Assembly: GCF_910592395.1 (NCBI RefSeq)
Contig: NC_088317.1
Span: forward strand, 3,224,001 to 3,288,000
DNA length: 64,000 bases
Direction: 5' to 3'
Origin: Lineus longissimus
Taxonomy: Eukaryota; Nemertea; Pilidiophora; Heteronemertea; Lineidae
This document shows positions 51,883-63,145 of the stretch, piece by piece. Under the pieces are notes generated by a model, which did no database searches, was not told the DNA's origin, and was given only the letters and a program-made list of their open reading frames with translations. A program made the translations under genes and the position numbers. The stretch's first letter is position 1; each line of letters starts with the position of its first letter.

Positions 51883-52130
51883 TTTTACAACATTTTACAA
51901 ATACAAATCATTACAAAAGTTACCATCAACCACTGTGTACAATGTACAAATGATGTAAGTTTGACATTTAGAATGCTGAAGGAGAAAGAATCATTTTGAC
52001 AGAAAGTATCTCCTTCTAACCCAAAGACAGACAGAATGTCCTAAATGCAGTAACAACAGCCCCTCTGTCCTTCTCTCAGCAGTGTCTTTTGTCCTCTAAC
52101 GAAGCACCAGATAAATCTGACGAAGGTATC

Positions 52131-55100
52131 CTAACTGACAGTCGCCAATGCCGGGAATGGATTTTGTTTACTGACGACTAACTTTTGATGCTGGTAGCTG
52201 ATGTATCCTTTGATCATGTTCTGCAATGAAGATAAAGAATGTAACTTTCAATAGAAAATGCAGTCATGAAATTTTTGGACAGAAAAAAGCTACATTGCTC
52301 TTCATATATTTTCAAATGTGATAGAGACTCTCTGACAGTGAGAATTTCCACCAGCGAGTCTGGTTTCCAGTGAAAGGACAAATTGTCAGTTAGCACTTGG
52401 TTTCAAGACAACACCTGAATATCACACAAACTTTGTCAATATCAATTTCGTTCCTTACCTCGTGTATCAGGTTGGACAATATACACTGGACTTCATCACT
52501 GTCAATGTCTTCAATCTGCAACAAGCAAATGAAAATTGGAATACAATAAGATCTGGATGAAGACAATCACTGATACCAGTATTTCTTTCAGGGGGCAAGC
52601 CAGAGCAATTCATATTTCTCAAGACAATCACTGATACCAGTATTTCTTTCAGGGGGCAAGCCAGAGCAATTCATATTTCTCAAGACAATCACTGATACCA
52701 GTATTTCTTTCAGAGGGCAAGCCAGAGCAATTCATATTTCTCAAGACAATCACTGATACCAGTATTTCTTTGAGGGGGCAAGCCAGAGCAATTCATATTT
52801 CTCAAGACAATCACTGATACCAGTATTTCTTTCAGGGGGCAAGCCAGAGCAATTCATATTTCTCAAGGGGAAAAATAAAGCTAAAAGACTTATATCCAAT
52901 TCATATATTTTATTTACAAGAAGCTTATCTTGTATGTATTTACAATATTTTATTTACATTATACTACAGAAGTATTTACATAATGTACAGTATTTGCACT
53001 TCAAATTGCAATTCTAAATACTCGAGTTGCTTCGTTTGAATAACTTTTTGATACATGCCTGCAAAGCAATAAGATAACTCTTTGAAAAGTTCATTAGCAC
53101 CCAAAGGCTTATTCAGAGTTCATAAACACAGCAAATGTTCAGTCCACCATCACACAAAACCATTCACGTATGGCACAGTTGATATATCGACACATCATTG
53201 TTCTACTCTCTCGCAGCCCATCCCCAGTCCATCAACATATCGTCACCAGACGTATCATCATCGAAAATCTCACTATCAGTATTCTCTGCTGGCATTTCGT
53301 TATCTGTGAGGCGTCTGACGATGTCTTCAATAGTCGTCTTCACATGTTTACGATAGAAGGCGAACGTTTGTTTCGTGTCTTCGAGTACACATCGATGGAT
53401 CAGGACGGCGGGATTGCGAGCAGACGTCATGTTCTGGAGACGTGCGTCTAACAAGTCGATCTGTTGAGTTGCCCGGTCGTGCTTCTTCATCAGGACGATG
53501 AGCTCTTGAGCGAGTGTGACAAGATCTTCAGCCATTCTGGAAGTTGGAGCTTTTGGTACGAGGACACTTGTACTTATGTTTGCTGCTGGACTTTGTACTG
53601 GACTTGTCACTGGACTTTGGCCTGAACCGGACTTGGTAATGGACTTGTTACTGGACTTTGCACTGAACTCGCTTTGATAATGGACTTGGCACTGGACTTT
53701 GGACTGGACTGGACTTGCAAATGATCAGGACTTGATTCAGTAGAAGTTTGCTTCGGAGGTTTCGCTGAGATGACTGTGAGATGTTACCTTGCTGAGAGCA
53801 ACTTGGAAACTGACATCTCAGAAGATTTTGTCCCCATTTATACCCAGGTTTGGCTCAACTAACACAACTCATGATCTCATTAATAATCAGCGAATCTAAT
53901 TACACCATGTTGGCCTTTTACAATTGGTTATGGAACAAAAGAGTTTTCCTTTGATCTTGATGAGCTACAGTGATCAAAGGGAAAGGGGTACCTGCTAATT
54001 TGCTAATTAATCACCAGCTGTGAGGATTAATTAGTTAATTTTTCTTTGATCTTGGTGATCAAAGAGACAGGAAAACGTGATAATTATCAACTATTCACAA
54101 GCTATGGAACATAATTAGTTATGCTAATTATTCAATTCCAATGATCAAAGGGGTGGTTAATTAGCATATGAGTTGCTTAGGAACAGATTATTGGGGTGAT
54201 TTTTCTAACATAAATCAGTTCCTTTGATCTTTTCAGAGAGATTTGATGAGTATAACATAGGATATAAAATTGAGAACAGAAAACTCTATAAGTTCTGGGC
54301 TTATTAAAAAATCGAAATTTCGGATACTTCCACAGAAGCCTCACTCAAAGAATATGACTGTCTCACCTTCATAAACTTCAATGCTGTCACAAAGGCTTCA
54401 ATGGGCAGTTGATGCGTCTTCATGAGCATGTAGACTTTCTTGAATAGATTCCTATACGCGATGATCTTGAGTTTCTCCAAGATTAGATAGATGCCACACT
54501 TGATGAAGAATGCTTCGTGCTTCTCGAAAGCCTCGTTAAGTTGGAGTATATTGCCAGAGCTGTAAGAAGAATGGAGCAGTTGACGTTCAGTTTAAATTCA
54601 GTTGGTAAAAGGTAAATACTAAAAGGTTAAAGTTTTTCATGAAATGCCTTACCTTACTGCTTCAGTGACTTCTGCAAACTGTAAGAGATCGTACTTCCTC
54701 AACAACTCAACTTTAGGCATGTGACCCTGAAAACGGACAAGAAACTCATACAAATGATTTTGGCCTGGAATTCCCTCGGAGAATTGAAATATTTCAACAT
54801 AGCAACATGTGGACACTTTGGTGGTGTAGGATTGGCCAATGGAAACAACGGTGCCTGTCACCTCTGAGGTCCAATCCAAGGTTCGATTCTGGGTTGGTCC
54901 CGTTTCTCATGTGACAGAGAGGCGACTCTTCGAAAGCGCAGGTTTCCTCCTACAGGACAAATTGCCAAAAGATTATCTAAAGAGTCAATAATGAGCCAAG
55001 CATTAAGCTCTCAACTCAATATCTCAGAAAATACTCACAAGCAACATTTTGACGGGCAGGAGAAAGATAAGTGTAAGTCGTTTGTTGTTTTTGCTCGAAC

Positions 55101-58100
55101 GATGACATCTCTGGAATGCAAATGACAAGTAGTCCTCGGCTGAAATGAGAATTGGATTCAGTTTGAAAATACATTTCACATTTAACATTTAGGGCCGCAA
55201 AATAAAGGGGTTTACTAAATTCTTTAACTTTCAAAAAGAGTAACTCACCACTTTTGAAGTCGCCATCAAATATTGCCTTTCTTCCAACATAGTATCTGAA
55301 GCAAAAAGTAAATGGAATGTTTTAAAAGCAGTTTTCTTAGAAGAAAAAATATTGACCATTATTTGGTAAATTGTGATTTATTTTTCAATACATCTGTACA
55401 TTTAAATCTCCTTTAATCTCTTTTAACCATTCTCTTTCATCACTATATCAGCAATTAACTCTTTCCCTTTCATCACTATATCACCAATTAATCATTCCCT
55501 TTCATCACTACATCACCAATTGACCATTCCCTTTCATCACTACATCACCAATTAACTCTTTCCCTTTCATCACTACATCACCAATTAACTCTTTCCCTTT
55601 CATCACTATATCACCAATTAACTCTTTCCCTTTCATCACTACATCACCAATTAATCATTCCCTTTCATCACTATATCACCAATTAACTCTAAGAATCTAG
55701 AATCTAGAATATTCAGGGCAAAAGTATTTAAGTTCACAGGAAAAAACCCAGAGCAATCAGATAATAGGAACACAAGGCAACAGTGAAACCAGTTGTTCAG
55801 TTTTCTGAAAAAGAGGCTTACCTGTATGTAATGAGTTGTGAGACACTGAATTTATCTTTGATGGGCAAGCTGTCCATGGCTCTGATCAGTGGTTTACATA
55901 AATGAAGTTTGTTTATCTGAAATGAAGACATGAAGAAAAATGAAGAAACAAATTGATGTAATACCGTAGTCTACTCTTTTTAGTATTCAACAAGTGTTTC
56001 TTCTGGGCACCCACAGCCTTTGGCCAGAGCAAAGGGTGAATGAGGTCGACCGGATTTCTCCTCACAGAACCAACTACAGAACCTTACCTTGAAGTATATT
56101 TTGAAAAGTTGGTTGATGAGGTTGAGCATGCCCCATTTCTTGGATTCTTCTATAGCTGCTCGGCTGAAAGAGATACCGGCAAAAATAAAGCGACATCAAA
56201 GATTAAGATTCGTGCAGTTTGGAGAAGTTTAGTTCAGGAGCAAAATACCATCAGGGAGTATCATTTGCCAACAATTTTCTGGAATTTCAAAAAAAATCGA
56301 TGCAAAATTGTTTCTTACTTACTTGTCACTGGCACATATCCTGAAGCAGCCCATGAGAAGTTCAGCAGCTTTTTCTAAAGTCTCTCCTGGTTTACCCCGC
56401 CCTTTTTTACTCAGCTGGATATCGCCCTGCAGGAAAAACAATGGAAATTGAAACAATAAATTGACTTGACGTGCTTACAGAAATGCCAAAACATTTATGT
56501 AAATCGCAAAGCCAGGCTCATTTTTCATTAGACATAGTCTTAATTCCGTGTTTGCTACTTTAGTTTAATGGTGAATGCATCAGAGTACATGAAGTAAATT
56601 GCCCTCAAACTTAGAATTCAGGTGATGGCAGAAGACATATAACTTACACTGTTGGCAAATAACCTGAGGTCGAGACAAACGGCAAACATGACTGGTAAAG
56701 CCCAGTTCTCATCCTTCTGGCTCTGGAATGCTTTTGTGAATGCTGTGACTATGGTTAAGGACTCGTTTACAAAATAAATTGACAACATTAACCTTTATGT
56801 AGGTTACAAACATGTTTTGCAATTTACGGCTGATGTTGGACAACCTTGAACTTTTAAAACTGCCAATATGGTTTTTATAGTCTTGATGCTATTAAGTAAT
56901 TGAAACTTAATTATACACTGGTGACATTCAAGTTTGATATCTCATGATGTCCATCAACTTGTTAAACTTAAAGCAAAGGATATTGGACAACAACTGCCTG
57001 ACATCCATAGGCTTCAATGAAGTCATGGTTTGCTACCGCCCATGTGCATCTGGAATAAAAGTTAGACAGTTTTCTTGAATCACTTTCTATTTTTCCAAAG
57101 GAAAATTTCATTTATCTATATTTGTTAAGTTGAAAAATAGTCAATCCTTTTATGTTTGATGAATAATTTTCAGAGATTGTGATATCCTTTTGAAGAAGTG
57201 ATCAAAGGAACTGATTAATTAGCAGAGAAAATCACCTAATTATTCACTGATTATAGAATATATCTGCTAATTAACAACCCCTCTGATCAATGCATTCAAA
57301 CCTGATCAAAGGAAATGTACTGTTAATTAGCTATATCCTTCTTAAGTATCCTTCAAAGTAGCTCACCCAAGATCGTTTTGAATGAATCAGGCCCATTTGG
57401 CCCCTGCCTATCTCGCTTTAACATACCTTAAATGAGCTGCCACCAGCTCATCATATGATGGTTCAAACCATTGCTGACACTGCGCCTCTGGGTGTTCAAG
57501 GTGAAGTCTGTAGTTGGCAACATGTGGATGTTTGAATGACAGTAACTCCTGAAAAAGAGTAATCAGAAATTGATAATTGACAGCAAATCCTGAAATCCAG
57601 TGATAAGAACTTGATAATTCTACTCTGGCTGCAACAAAAGTATAACTTCATTGAAATCGGAAATATTTCTTAAATAAATGTCACAGAGAAGGATAAGGAA
57701 GGTTTGAAAGAGACCATAAGCTGAAGGGTAACGAAGGGAAGGTGTAAAATATGTTCAATCCATGTTTGAGATATTTAGTTATCCTTACAGTGCGATAGTA
57801 CATGCAGAATACTTACTGCTAAAGAAAAGCCATCCTTTTCCGATATGGATTCCTCAACCTATGAGTAGAACAAAAAAGTTAAAATCTGTAAACTGCTGTA
57901 ATTGTGAAAAAATATTTTGAGGTGAATCAGTTATGTGTCTGCAAAGATTGTAGACGAACTCTGCATGTTCTGCAGAAGAATACCTTCCATTCTTTTACTT
58001 GTTTGTCAGTGGGTGTGTGTTGGTCAGTCGACGATCGGGGGCTGTGAGCACTGAGCTATTGTCATGATTTGCCTGCCTAGAACATGTAGAACCTTGTGTG

Positions 58101-58435
58101 GCACTCCACGTTTTTGTGTTTACCTCATCGTAAAACCATATGATCGCAAACTATGTTGTGACTGAATGTTCTTGTCTCTCCCCAAAGCCCGAGCAGTCTA
58201 CCCCCCCCCCCCCCCCAACTTCACTTGAGAAAAAGTGAAAAAGTGAAAAAGTCAATAAACAAATGCTGCACACTTGGTCATCAAAAGTCACATCATTTAA
58301 AAGTTTACATTTTTAGATTCTTAGGTAAAATACGAAAGAGATTATCATGATTTTAACAAAATATGTTCAACTGGTAAGTAGAAATCGACTATTATTCACC
58401 TGCTGAAGGTACTTATTCAAAGACAAATGCGCCAT
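52131..58435 (-). CDS. PCID2: PCI domain-containing protein 2 (TREX-2 mRNA export)
   Basis: Fourteen exons, high to low: 58435-58400, 57858-57817, 57548-57427, 57049-56998, 56761-56648, 56426-56323, 56163-56088, 55916-55822, 55295-55249, 55139-55039, 54726-54653, 54559-54367, 52515-52459, 52220-52131. The model closes in frame at 400 residues (human 399). PCID2 (yeast Thp1) is a TREX-2 subunit that binds DSS1 and the GANP scaffold for mRNA export. Recognised blocks: start [51 protein letters not shown], the PCI winged-helix region ([29 protein letters not shown]) and the end [19 protein letters not shown]. The junction of exons 4 and 5 needs either a GC donor (CAG then GCAGTT) or a weak GT three bases later; the acceptor there (AACGAG) is also poor. 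Confidence 0.95.
52561..52865. repeat. 61-bp minisatellite, five copies
   Basis: Five head-to-tail 61-bp units starting agacaatcactgataccagt begin at 52561, 52622, 52683, 52744 and 52805. Only single-base differences are seen (ttcaggggg, ttcagaggg, ttgaggggg). Lies in the PCID2 intron that also holds the nested gene. Confidence 0.95.
52909..52914 (-). terminator. Possible polyadenylation signal of the nested gene
   Basis: AATAAA on the minus strand, about 290 bases beyond the stop codon of the nested open frame at 53203; a second candidate lies near 52950. Confidence 0.4.
53203..53535 (-). CDS. Unknown small intronless gene nested in a PCID2 intron
   Basis: An uninterrupted frame of 110 residues starts at an ATG with strong context (cagaATGG) and ends TAG. 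The N-terminal half is predicted helical with leucine spacing typical of a coiled coil ([29 protein letters not shown]); the middle is basic ([16 protein letters not shown]); the C-terminus is acidic and ends in a Trp motif ([16 protein letters not shown]). The frame is open upstream to a TGA near 53722, through Ser/Lys/Val-rich codons without an ATG. A TATAAA lies 302 bases upstream of the ATG on the same strand, and a polyadenylation word follows. It is on the same strand as PCID2, so it could also be an unrecognised alternative exon, but it has no clear acceptor or donor. I do not recognise the family. Confidence 0.55.
   Translation of the reverse strand: MAEDLVTLAQELIVLMKKHDRATQQIDLLDARLQNMTSARNPAVLIHRCVLEDTKQTFAFYRKHVKTTIEDIVRRLTDNEMPAENTDSEIFDDDTSGDDMLMDWGWAARE
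53837..53842 (-). promoter_or_regulatory. TATA box of the nested gene
   Basis: TATAAA in the context gggTATAAAtgggg on the minus strand. Initiation about 30 bases downstream would give a 5' UTR near 270 nt. It stands between the nested frame and the TCF/LEF site cluster, the order expected for a promoter. Confidence 0.55.
53948..54229. promoter_or_regulatory. Cluster of six TCF/LEF-type sites
   Basis: CCTTTGATC or its reverse complement GATCAAAGG, or the 8-mer CTTTGATC/GATCAAAG, occurs at 53948-53956, 53972-53980, 54044-54051, 54057-54064, 54143-54151 and 54221-54229. This is the high-affinity word of TCF/LEF HMG proteins, the nuclear effectors of Wnt/beta-catenin. Random expectation for that 8-mer on both strands in 282 bp is about 0.01. 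TAATTA/GCTAATTA homeodomain-type words are interspersed. The cluster is 105-390 bp upstream of the TATA box of the nested gene. Binding is inferred, not shown. Confidence 0.7.
54810..54960 (+). mobile_element. SINE-like sequence, probable
   Basis: A box B-like ggttcgattct (54880-54890) is followed by ctcatgtgacagagaggcga and aggtttcctcctacag, words typical of tRNA-derived SINE bodies. Box A is not convincing. Lies in a PCID2 intron. Confidence 0.35.
55430..55690. repeat. Minisatellite, about 32-bp unit, eight copies
   Basis: Eight units of the form ccctttcatcactayatcac followed by caattaactctt or caattaatcatt run from about 55430 to 55690. Two unit types (…aactctt and …atcatt/gaccatt) alternate. 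Lies in a PCID2 intron. Confidence 0.9.
57200..57312. promoter_or_regulatory. Second pair of TCF/LEF-type sites
   Basis: GATCAAAGG occurs at 57200-57208 and 57304-57312 in another PCID2 intron. Between them lie gattaattagc, taattattcac, tgctaattaa and a near-match ctctgatcaatg. The word content resembles the 53948-54229 cluster. Confidence 0.45.
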
Positions 58436-59028
58436 GCTTCAATGTGTACCTTTTTTAACCAATCAGAATGCAATATTTGTGAGTGTACTACCAAGTTTAG
58501 TAATCTTACCAATGTACATATAGATTTTCTTTACTAAAACGCTATTTTTCAACAATTTTGTATATTTTTCTTAAATAAAAAGTGTTGTTTAGGAAAATGC
58601 TTATGACAAATTAAAAAGAATGGCCTGATTGAAAGAGTTTATTGAAAATTATAATCTTATTGGCTACACTGATGAAAAATCTCCGTAGCAAATAGAATTA
58701 TACTGCCAAGATCTGGTTAATCGCTGCCATTGATACTGCCATTTTGTACCAAACCTGCACATTCAGTCAAAAATAAAGGATTGGTTCCAAATCGATGAAT
58801 CGATCATTGGTCTATTTCAGAATTTTAGTCTTTAAATATACTCAATTGACGAGTTAAACCAAAATAAATAACGTTTTTGCTAAAGTCAGGCGATTTTATT
58901 TAAAACTATTTCTGTAGCGTGGTCAAGTTGGCAGTAAATAGTGAGCAATATTCATACGCGGAAGTCACCGATTGGCAGAGTCCATAAGGTTTTTATCACT
59001 TTTGAAGGAGATTGACAATAATGTCAAT
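58436..59028. promoter_or_regulatory. Shared head-to-head promoter region of PCID2 and TRAPPC14
   Basis: 593 bases lie between the divergent start codons. AT-rich, no coding exon, no clear TATA at a fixed distance on either side. A bidirectional promoter is the simplest reading, since both genes are housekeeping type. Confidence 0.5.
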
Positions 59029-62000
59029 ATGGAAGAAAGTGTTGATGAGGAAACAGAATTCTCTATTTTCTTTCCCCAGTTTTCGAGCGATGCAATAAAA
59101 TGCTGGCGTGAAAAAAGATGCAGAAAACTAGCATATTTAGGAGAAACAGTTAAACTTCTTTTGATAGCAAAATACAGAGGTGAATCGTTGCAAGAGAGCA
59201 GTTTAGTTGAGTGGAAAGAGAGGCTGCTGAAACTTCACATCAGTTGCAGGCCTGCTGGAGTTGAGTTTGACAGGAGACATGAATCTCAGTTTTATTTTGA
59301 GGAAATTGCAGAAGAGACTGAAAGGAAACCTGCTGATTATGTTGAATGTGATCTTGTAGCCAACAGTCGAGAAACCGACAAGTCTAAGAATGACAGTTCA
59401 ACACCTAGTCGCACCAAGGCATGTTTATTTTTGTTGAATTGAATTGATTTGAAATTGAATTGGTTGACTTTCATTCATTGTTTTCTTGCATAAAGCCATA
59501 GGGGTATGTAGGCCTTCATTGAATGACTTTATCTTGCAGAAATGTGTTGCCAACAGAGAGCATGTTAGTTAAGTACCATCATCGGTCATCATCATTGTCA
59601 TCAGCAGCATGCAGCAGCAGCAATTTATGACACTTTGACAGCATCTTCTGCCCCATTTTTTATTTGCAGCTTCTTCTTGATCAGATACAATGTCAAAGAC
59701 GTTAAATAGATACTGCCCAGTCCATTTCTGTTTTCAAATGAAACTTTATCAGCGTCTTGTTTCTTTTTCAGAGTTCAGAGAAGCCAAAGATTGTTGACAG
59801 TGAGACGATAATCTTTCTGCAAAATGTCAACCTGGACAACCTGTCCCCATCCTGCACCAAGGCAGACCTCACAACCTGGGTGTGGAGTCTGCCCTCAGAG
59901 AATCCAGACCACAAAGCAATGGGATACCTGGAGGCATTTGTAAAATATGGAAAAGACGAGGTGCTAAAGTATAGAGGGCGTGTGATTTCTCAGACGGGTA
60001 TGTTGAGAAAATTCTTGATCTTGAAAACAGATTAAAAAAAAAATAGTTAGCAGTATTAAATTGAATTCTTATCTTGAACAGAATTTGAGACTCTCCTATA
60101 AACTGTCCAGTATTCGACAACAGACACCATAATAGAAGTTATCCATTCATGAGCTGATAGAATCCCACCCATACATTTCATTGTATTCACAAGATTCTCA
60201 TATTAAATAATCACTCATACTCCAAACTTACTAGCTATCTAGGTATCTATGTAAACTTCTCAAAACCTGTCATTTCAGTGACTGCCAGTTTGCCAATTCT
60301 TCCTACACCCAATGTGAAATCCCGCCATTTTTGTGTTGGTGATAAACAATTCATGTCTCTAAAAGGTGAGTTGAAGATTCACAGTTATACACAATGTCGT
60401 GGTGCCATTATTATGCGTACATACTTGCTAAGATTGTTATTTTTCAAATTCAATTTCAAATTTTACAAAAATCCATTTCAGCTACTAATTGCCTTGACAA
60501 GAACATTGTCCTACAAACTGCCAAAGTCTTCCCAGATTTCAATGACACATTTCTGCCTCCGAAACCAGAAGAAGATGACACTGATGTCATCAGTAGTCCT
60601 TGTGATGATGAAAGGTGAGTATCATGACTAAAAATAGCCAATGACCCCCATTAATGAGCCAGAGCTGGGGTGGCACTGTTGTTTCACCGAAAACCTCCGT
60701 TTCGGCCAACATTTAAGCATCACCCTCGTGATATTGGGTGTGTCAACCAATAACTCCAGTTCCGTATCAGTTCCATAAGCCAAATTGTATTTTCTATTCA
60801 TCAGCTCAGAAAGTGAAGAAATCCATGGCAATCTCGTGACAAGGTTTCCGTCTGAATCGGGAGATTTTCCGGTGACCCTGACCCCAGAAGAGGAACATGC
60901 AGTGCTGTTTGAAATCAGGTTGAAGAATGAGATGGACATTGAGAAGTTTTTGGTAAGAATACAACTAATAGTGTTCCAGGGATGAAGAGAAAGGTTTGCC
61001 AAAGTTGCAACACACACCCTTCTTTCTTACCAAGCCAGTGTGAATCAACCGATTTTTCTCCTTAACAATCATCCCCACCTCACACACTTTCAAACGACTA
61101 TTCACCGCTTTGTCCCCTTGATGATCACACATTGAAATGTACAGACTTTCCTGTCCCTTTTTGTGTTGGTTTTGCTTTGCCCTTTCTTAGTGAAACTGAT
61201 TGTGTCCACTTTCAGGATCAGGAAGTGCATTTTATTGGACTCCTGACGTGGAAGATGGCAGACAATCAGAGCGATCCCATTATTTCTCATTACAAGTAAG
61301 TAAATAGTCCTTGTCTTTGGTAAGATCTAGCTGCAAGCACCCTATTTTCACCCTAGGAGTACTATCATCACCATCTACATTTGTATGTTATGGAGTTATT
61401 TCAGGTACTTCTTTAAGAACTTCAGACAAAATAGTCTCATCATCACAAACCACTTTACGTTGTCCAACAAACTTTAGAATCTATTTCTCTATCTCATTCG
61501 TTGCAGGCTGCCTGGTATTGCCATCCATAAACCATCCTTCATTCTGACGGCCAGCCCAACACATGACGTTAACGTGGGGAAGAGTTTTACTGTCAAGTAT
61601 ACGATACACAACAACCTCCATGACTTCATGTCGATTAAGATGATGTGGAAACCAGAGAAGACTTTGGCTGATAAAAAATGTAAGGAGAAAGTTCCCACCT
61701 AGGTCAGGCACATTAGTGGCTGTAGGGTACTCTGCTAGAAACTACCTTGAATCGTCCTTGAAACTACCTTGAAACTACCTTGAAACTACCTGGCTAGTTT
61801 GTAGAAAATGGCAGTGCATGGCCATACTCTTCGTCATCATCATCATCATCATCACTGTTGGTAGCGTCGCGGCCCATATTTCGTCCTTTCCTCTTGATAA
61901 GCATTGAGCTGAAAAGTCATTGTGTGAAAGACAAGCTCTAGTGTGAAAGACAAGCTCAGGTATAAAGTTTGTCGTGAAACGATAAAATGTTGAATTCTTT

Positions 62001-62901
62001 TTCAGATAAAAATTATATTGAGAAGAAGAACATAGAAAATGTGATAAATTCTGTCATATGTCAGGAACCGTGCCAATCCGTGGGGTCTTGTAAGACTGGC
62101 TCAACTGTTACTATAACCGTGGGCTTCCAGATCCTTAAAGCAGGACTTTATGAGGTACGGGTCAATTTTCATGTCTCGGAAATAACAATTTTGCTTTTAT
62201 GACAGCATGTATGTGATGAGAACTGACAAACAGATACAAAGGTCTGAGTTTCTTAGACTTAGCAACTAAGAGTCTGGATAATTTACTTGTTTGTTTAACT
62301 CTCAACTTGAGACTTGTACATGTACCCAATGAGTCTCTGTCGTCATTATTCAGACCACCTTATAAAAGAAAAGGCCTTATGGTATGTTGCATTTCTCTAC
62401 AGTTTGAAAACCTTTAACGATTCTTTACTATTTTTCAGTTGTGCCAACACATGAGATTAAACCTTCAATATGCAATTAGCACCGTGATGGGTGAAAAAGA
62501 ACCGAAGAAGAGTACCATTGCCTCGACTCTCAGCACTGCTTCCTTGAAGGGTCTCATACGACGACCCTCATTGATCCTCCGGGCAAATTCGACGGAAGAT
62601 ACTGAGAAGAGGACGCAGCATCTGACGGTGATGAACCAGGGTTCGGCAGCTAGTACTCCTTCACCTTCAAGGTAAGAAAGTCTCGACCTGTTTGATAAAG
62701 GCAACATGTCTGTCGAGTTTCATTTCCTGACCAACCCTGACCTGACAAGAGTAAAAATAATCTGGTTGTTTTCTTGTTTATTCTAGGTCTCCAAGTAACC
62801 AGCAGCTCTCTGGTGTTGTAAGAAGTGGGGATCGCTCCGAGCAAATCACTATCTCTCCAAAACAGGTGCTCAAGAGAAACTGCCAAGTTTACTTAATATG
62901 A
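59029..62901 (+). CDS. TRAPPC14: TRAPPC14 (MAP11/C7orf43) orthologue
   Basis: Ten exons close in frame to 577 residues (human about 580): 59029-59418, 59772-59997, 60279-60365, 60482-60614, 60805-60952, 61216-61295, 61507-61679, 62006-62154, 62439-62671, 62787-62901. TRAPPC14 is a metazoan subunit of the TRAPPII tethering complex, linked to Rabin8 delivery and ciliogenesis and reported as a microtubule-associated protein. Matching blocks: IFFPQF and [11 protein letters not shown] near the N-terminus, then [57 protein letters not shown] and the end [13 protein letters not shown]. The Ser-rich stretch at about 470-540 also occurs in the human protein. Start is the first in-frame ATG; an upstream in-frame TTG is not used. 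Exon 1 must end AAG followed by GCATGT, a GC donor, to keep phase. No truncation seen. Confidence 0.9.
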
Positions 62902-63139
62902 GACTATGGACAAAATCTTTCCGAGAATCGTTTTGTCATTCTCAAAGTTTGGACAGCTCCCTCTGGAGGACACATCTCAGTTTGCCTATTTCCTCAGAGA
63001 AGTGGGACTACTGCTCAGGTATTGGCCAATCACAAGTCCTGTAAGCTCCCATGGGCATGCTTTTGAGCCGACCAGATATGATAGGTGTCTTCTAATAGGC
63101 CAATCAGAGGTTCTGAAACCCTGCTTCAGGAAAGTATCA

Positions 63140-63145
63140 AATAAA
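63140..63145 (+). terminator. TRAPPC14: Polyadenylation signal of TRAPPC14
   Basis: AATAAA lies 238 bases after the stop codon and before the foldback element. Confidence 0.6.

Larger units (their letters stand above)
49839..52130. other. 3' flank between convergent TUBGCP3 and PCID2
   Basis: No coding exon supported. Holds a family A MITE copy (50222-50357), a diverged 100-bp direct repeat (cacctagccctaca at 50868 and again near 50966), and the PCID2 polyadenylation signal at 51877-51882 on the minus strand. Open frames of up to 119 codons in 51000-51950 show no family motif. Confidence 0.5.

Noticed and set aside
51051-51953. Several frames of 80-120 codons past the TUBGCP3 end
   Set aside because: No motif, overlapping in several frames, and lying between two convergent 3' ends.
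58972-59028. Longer TRAPPC14 N-terminus from an upstream TTG
   Set aside because: There is no ATG in that stretch; the first in-frame ATG at 59029 gives the family's usual length.
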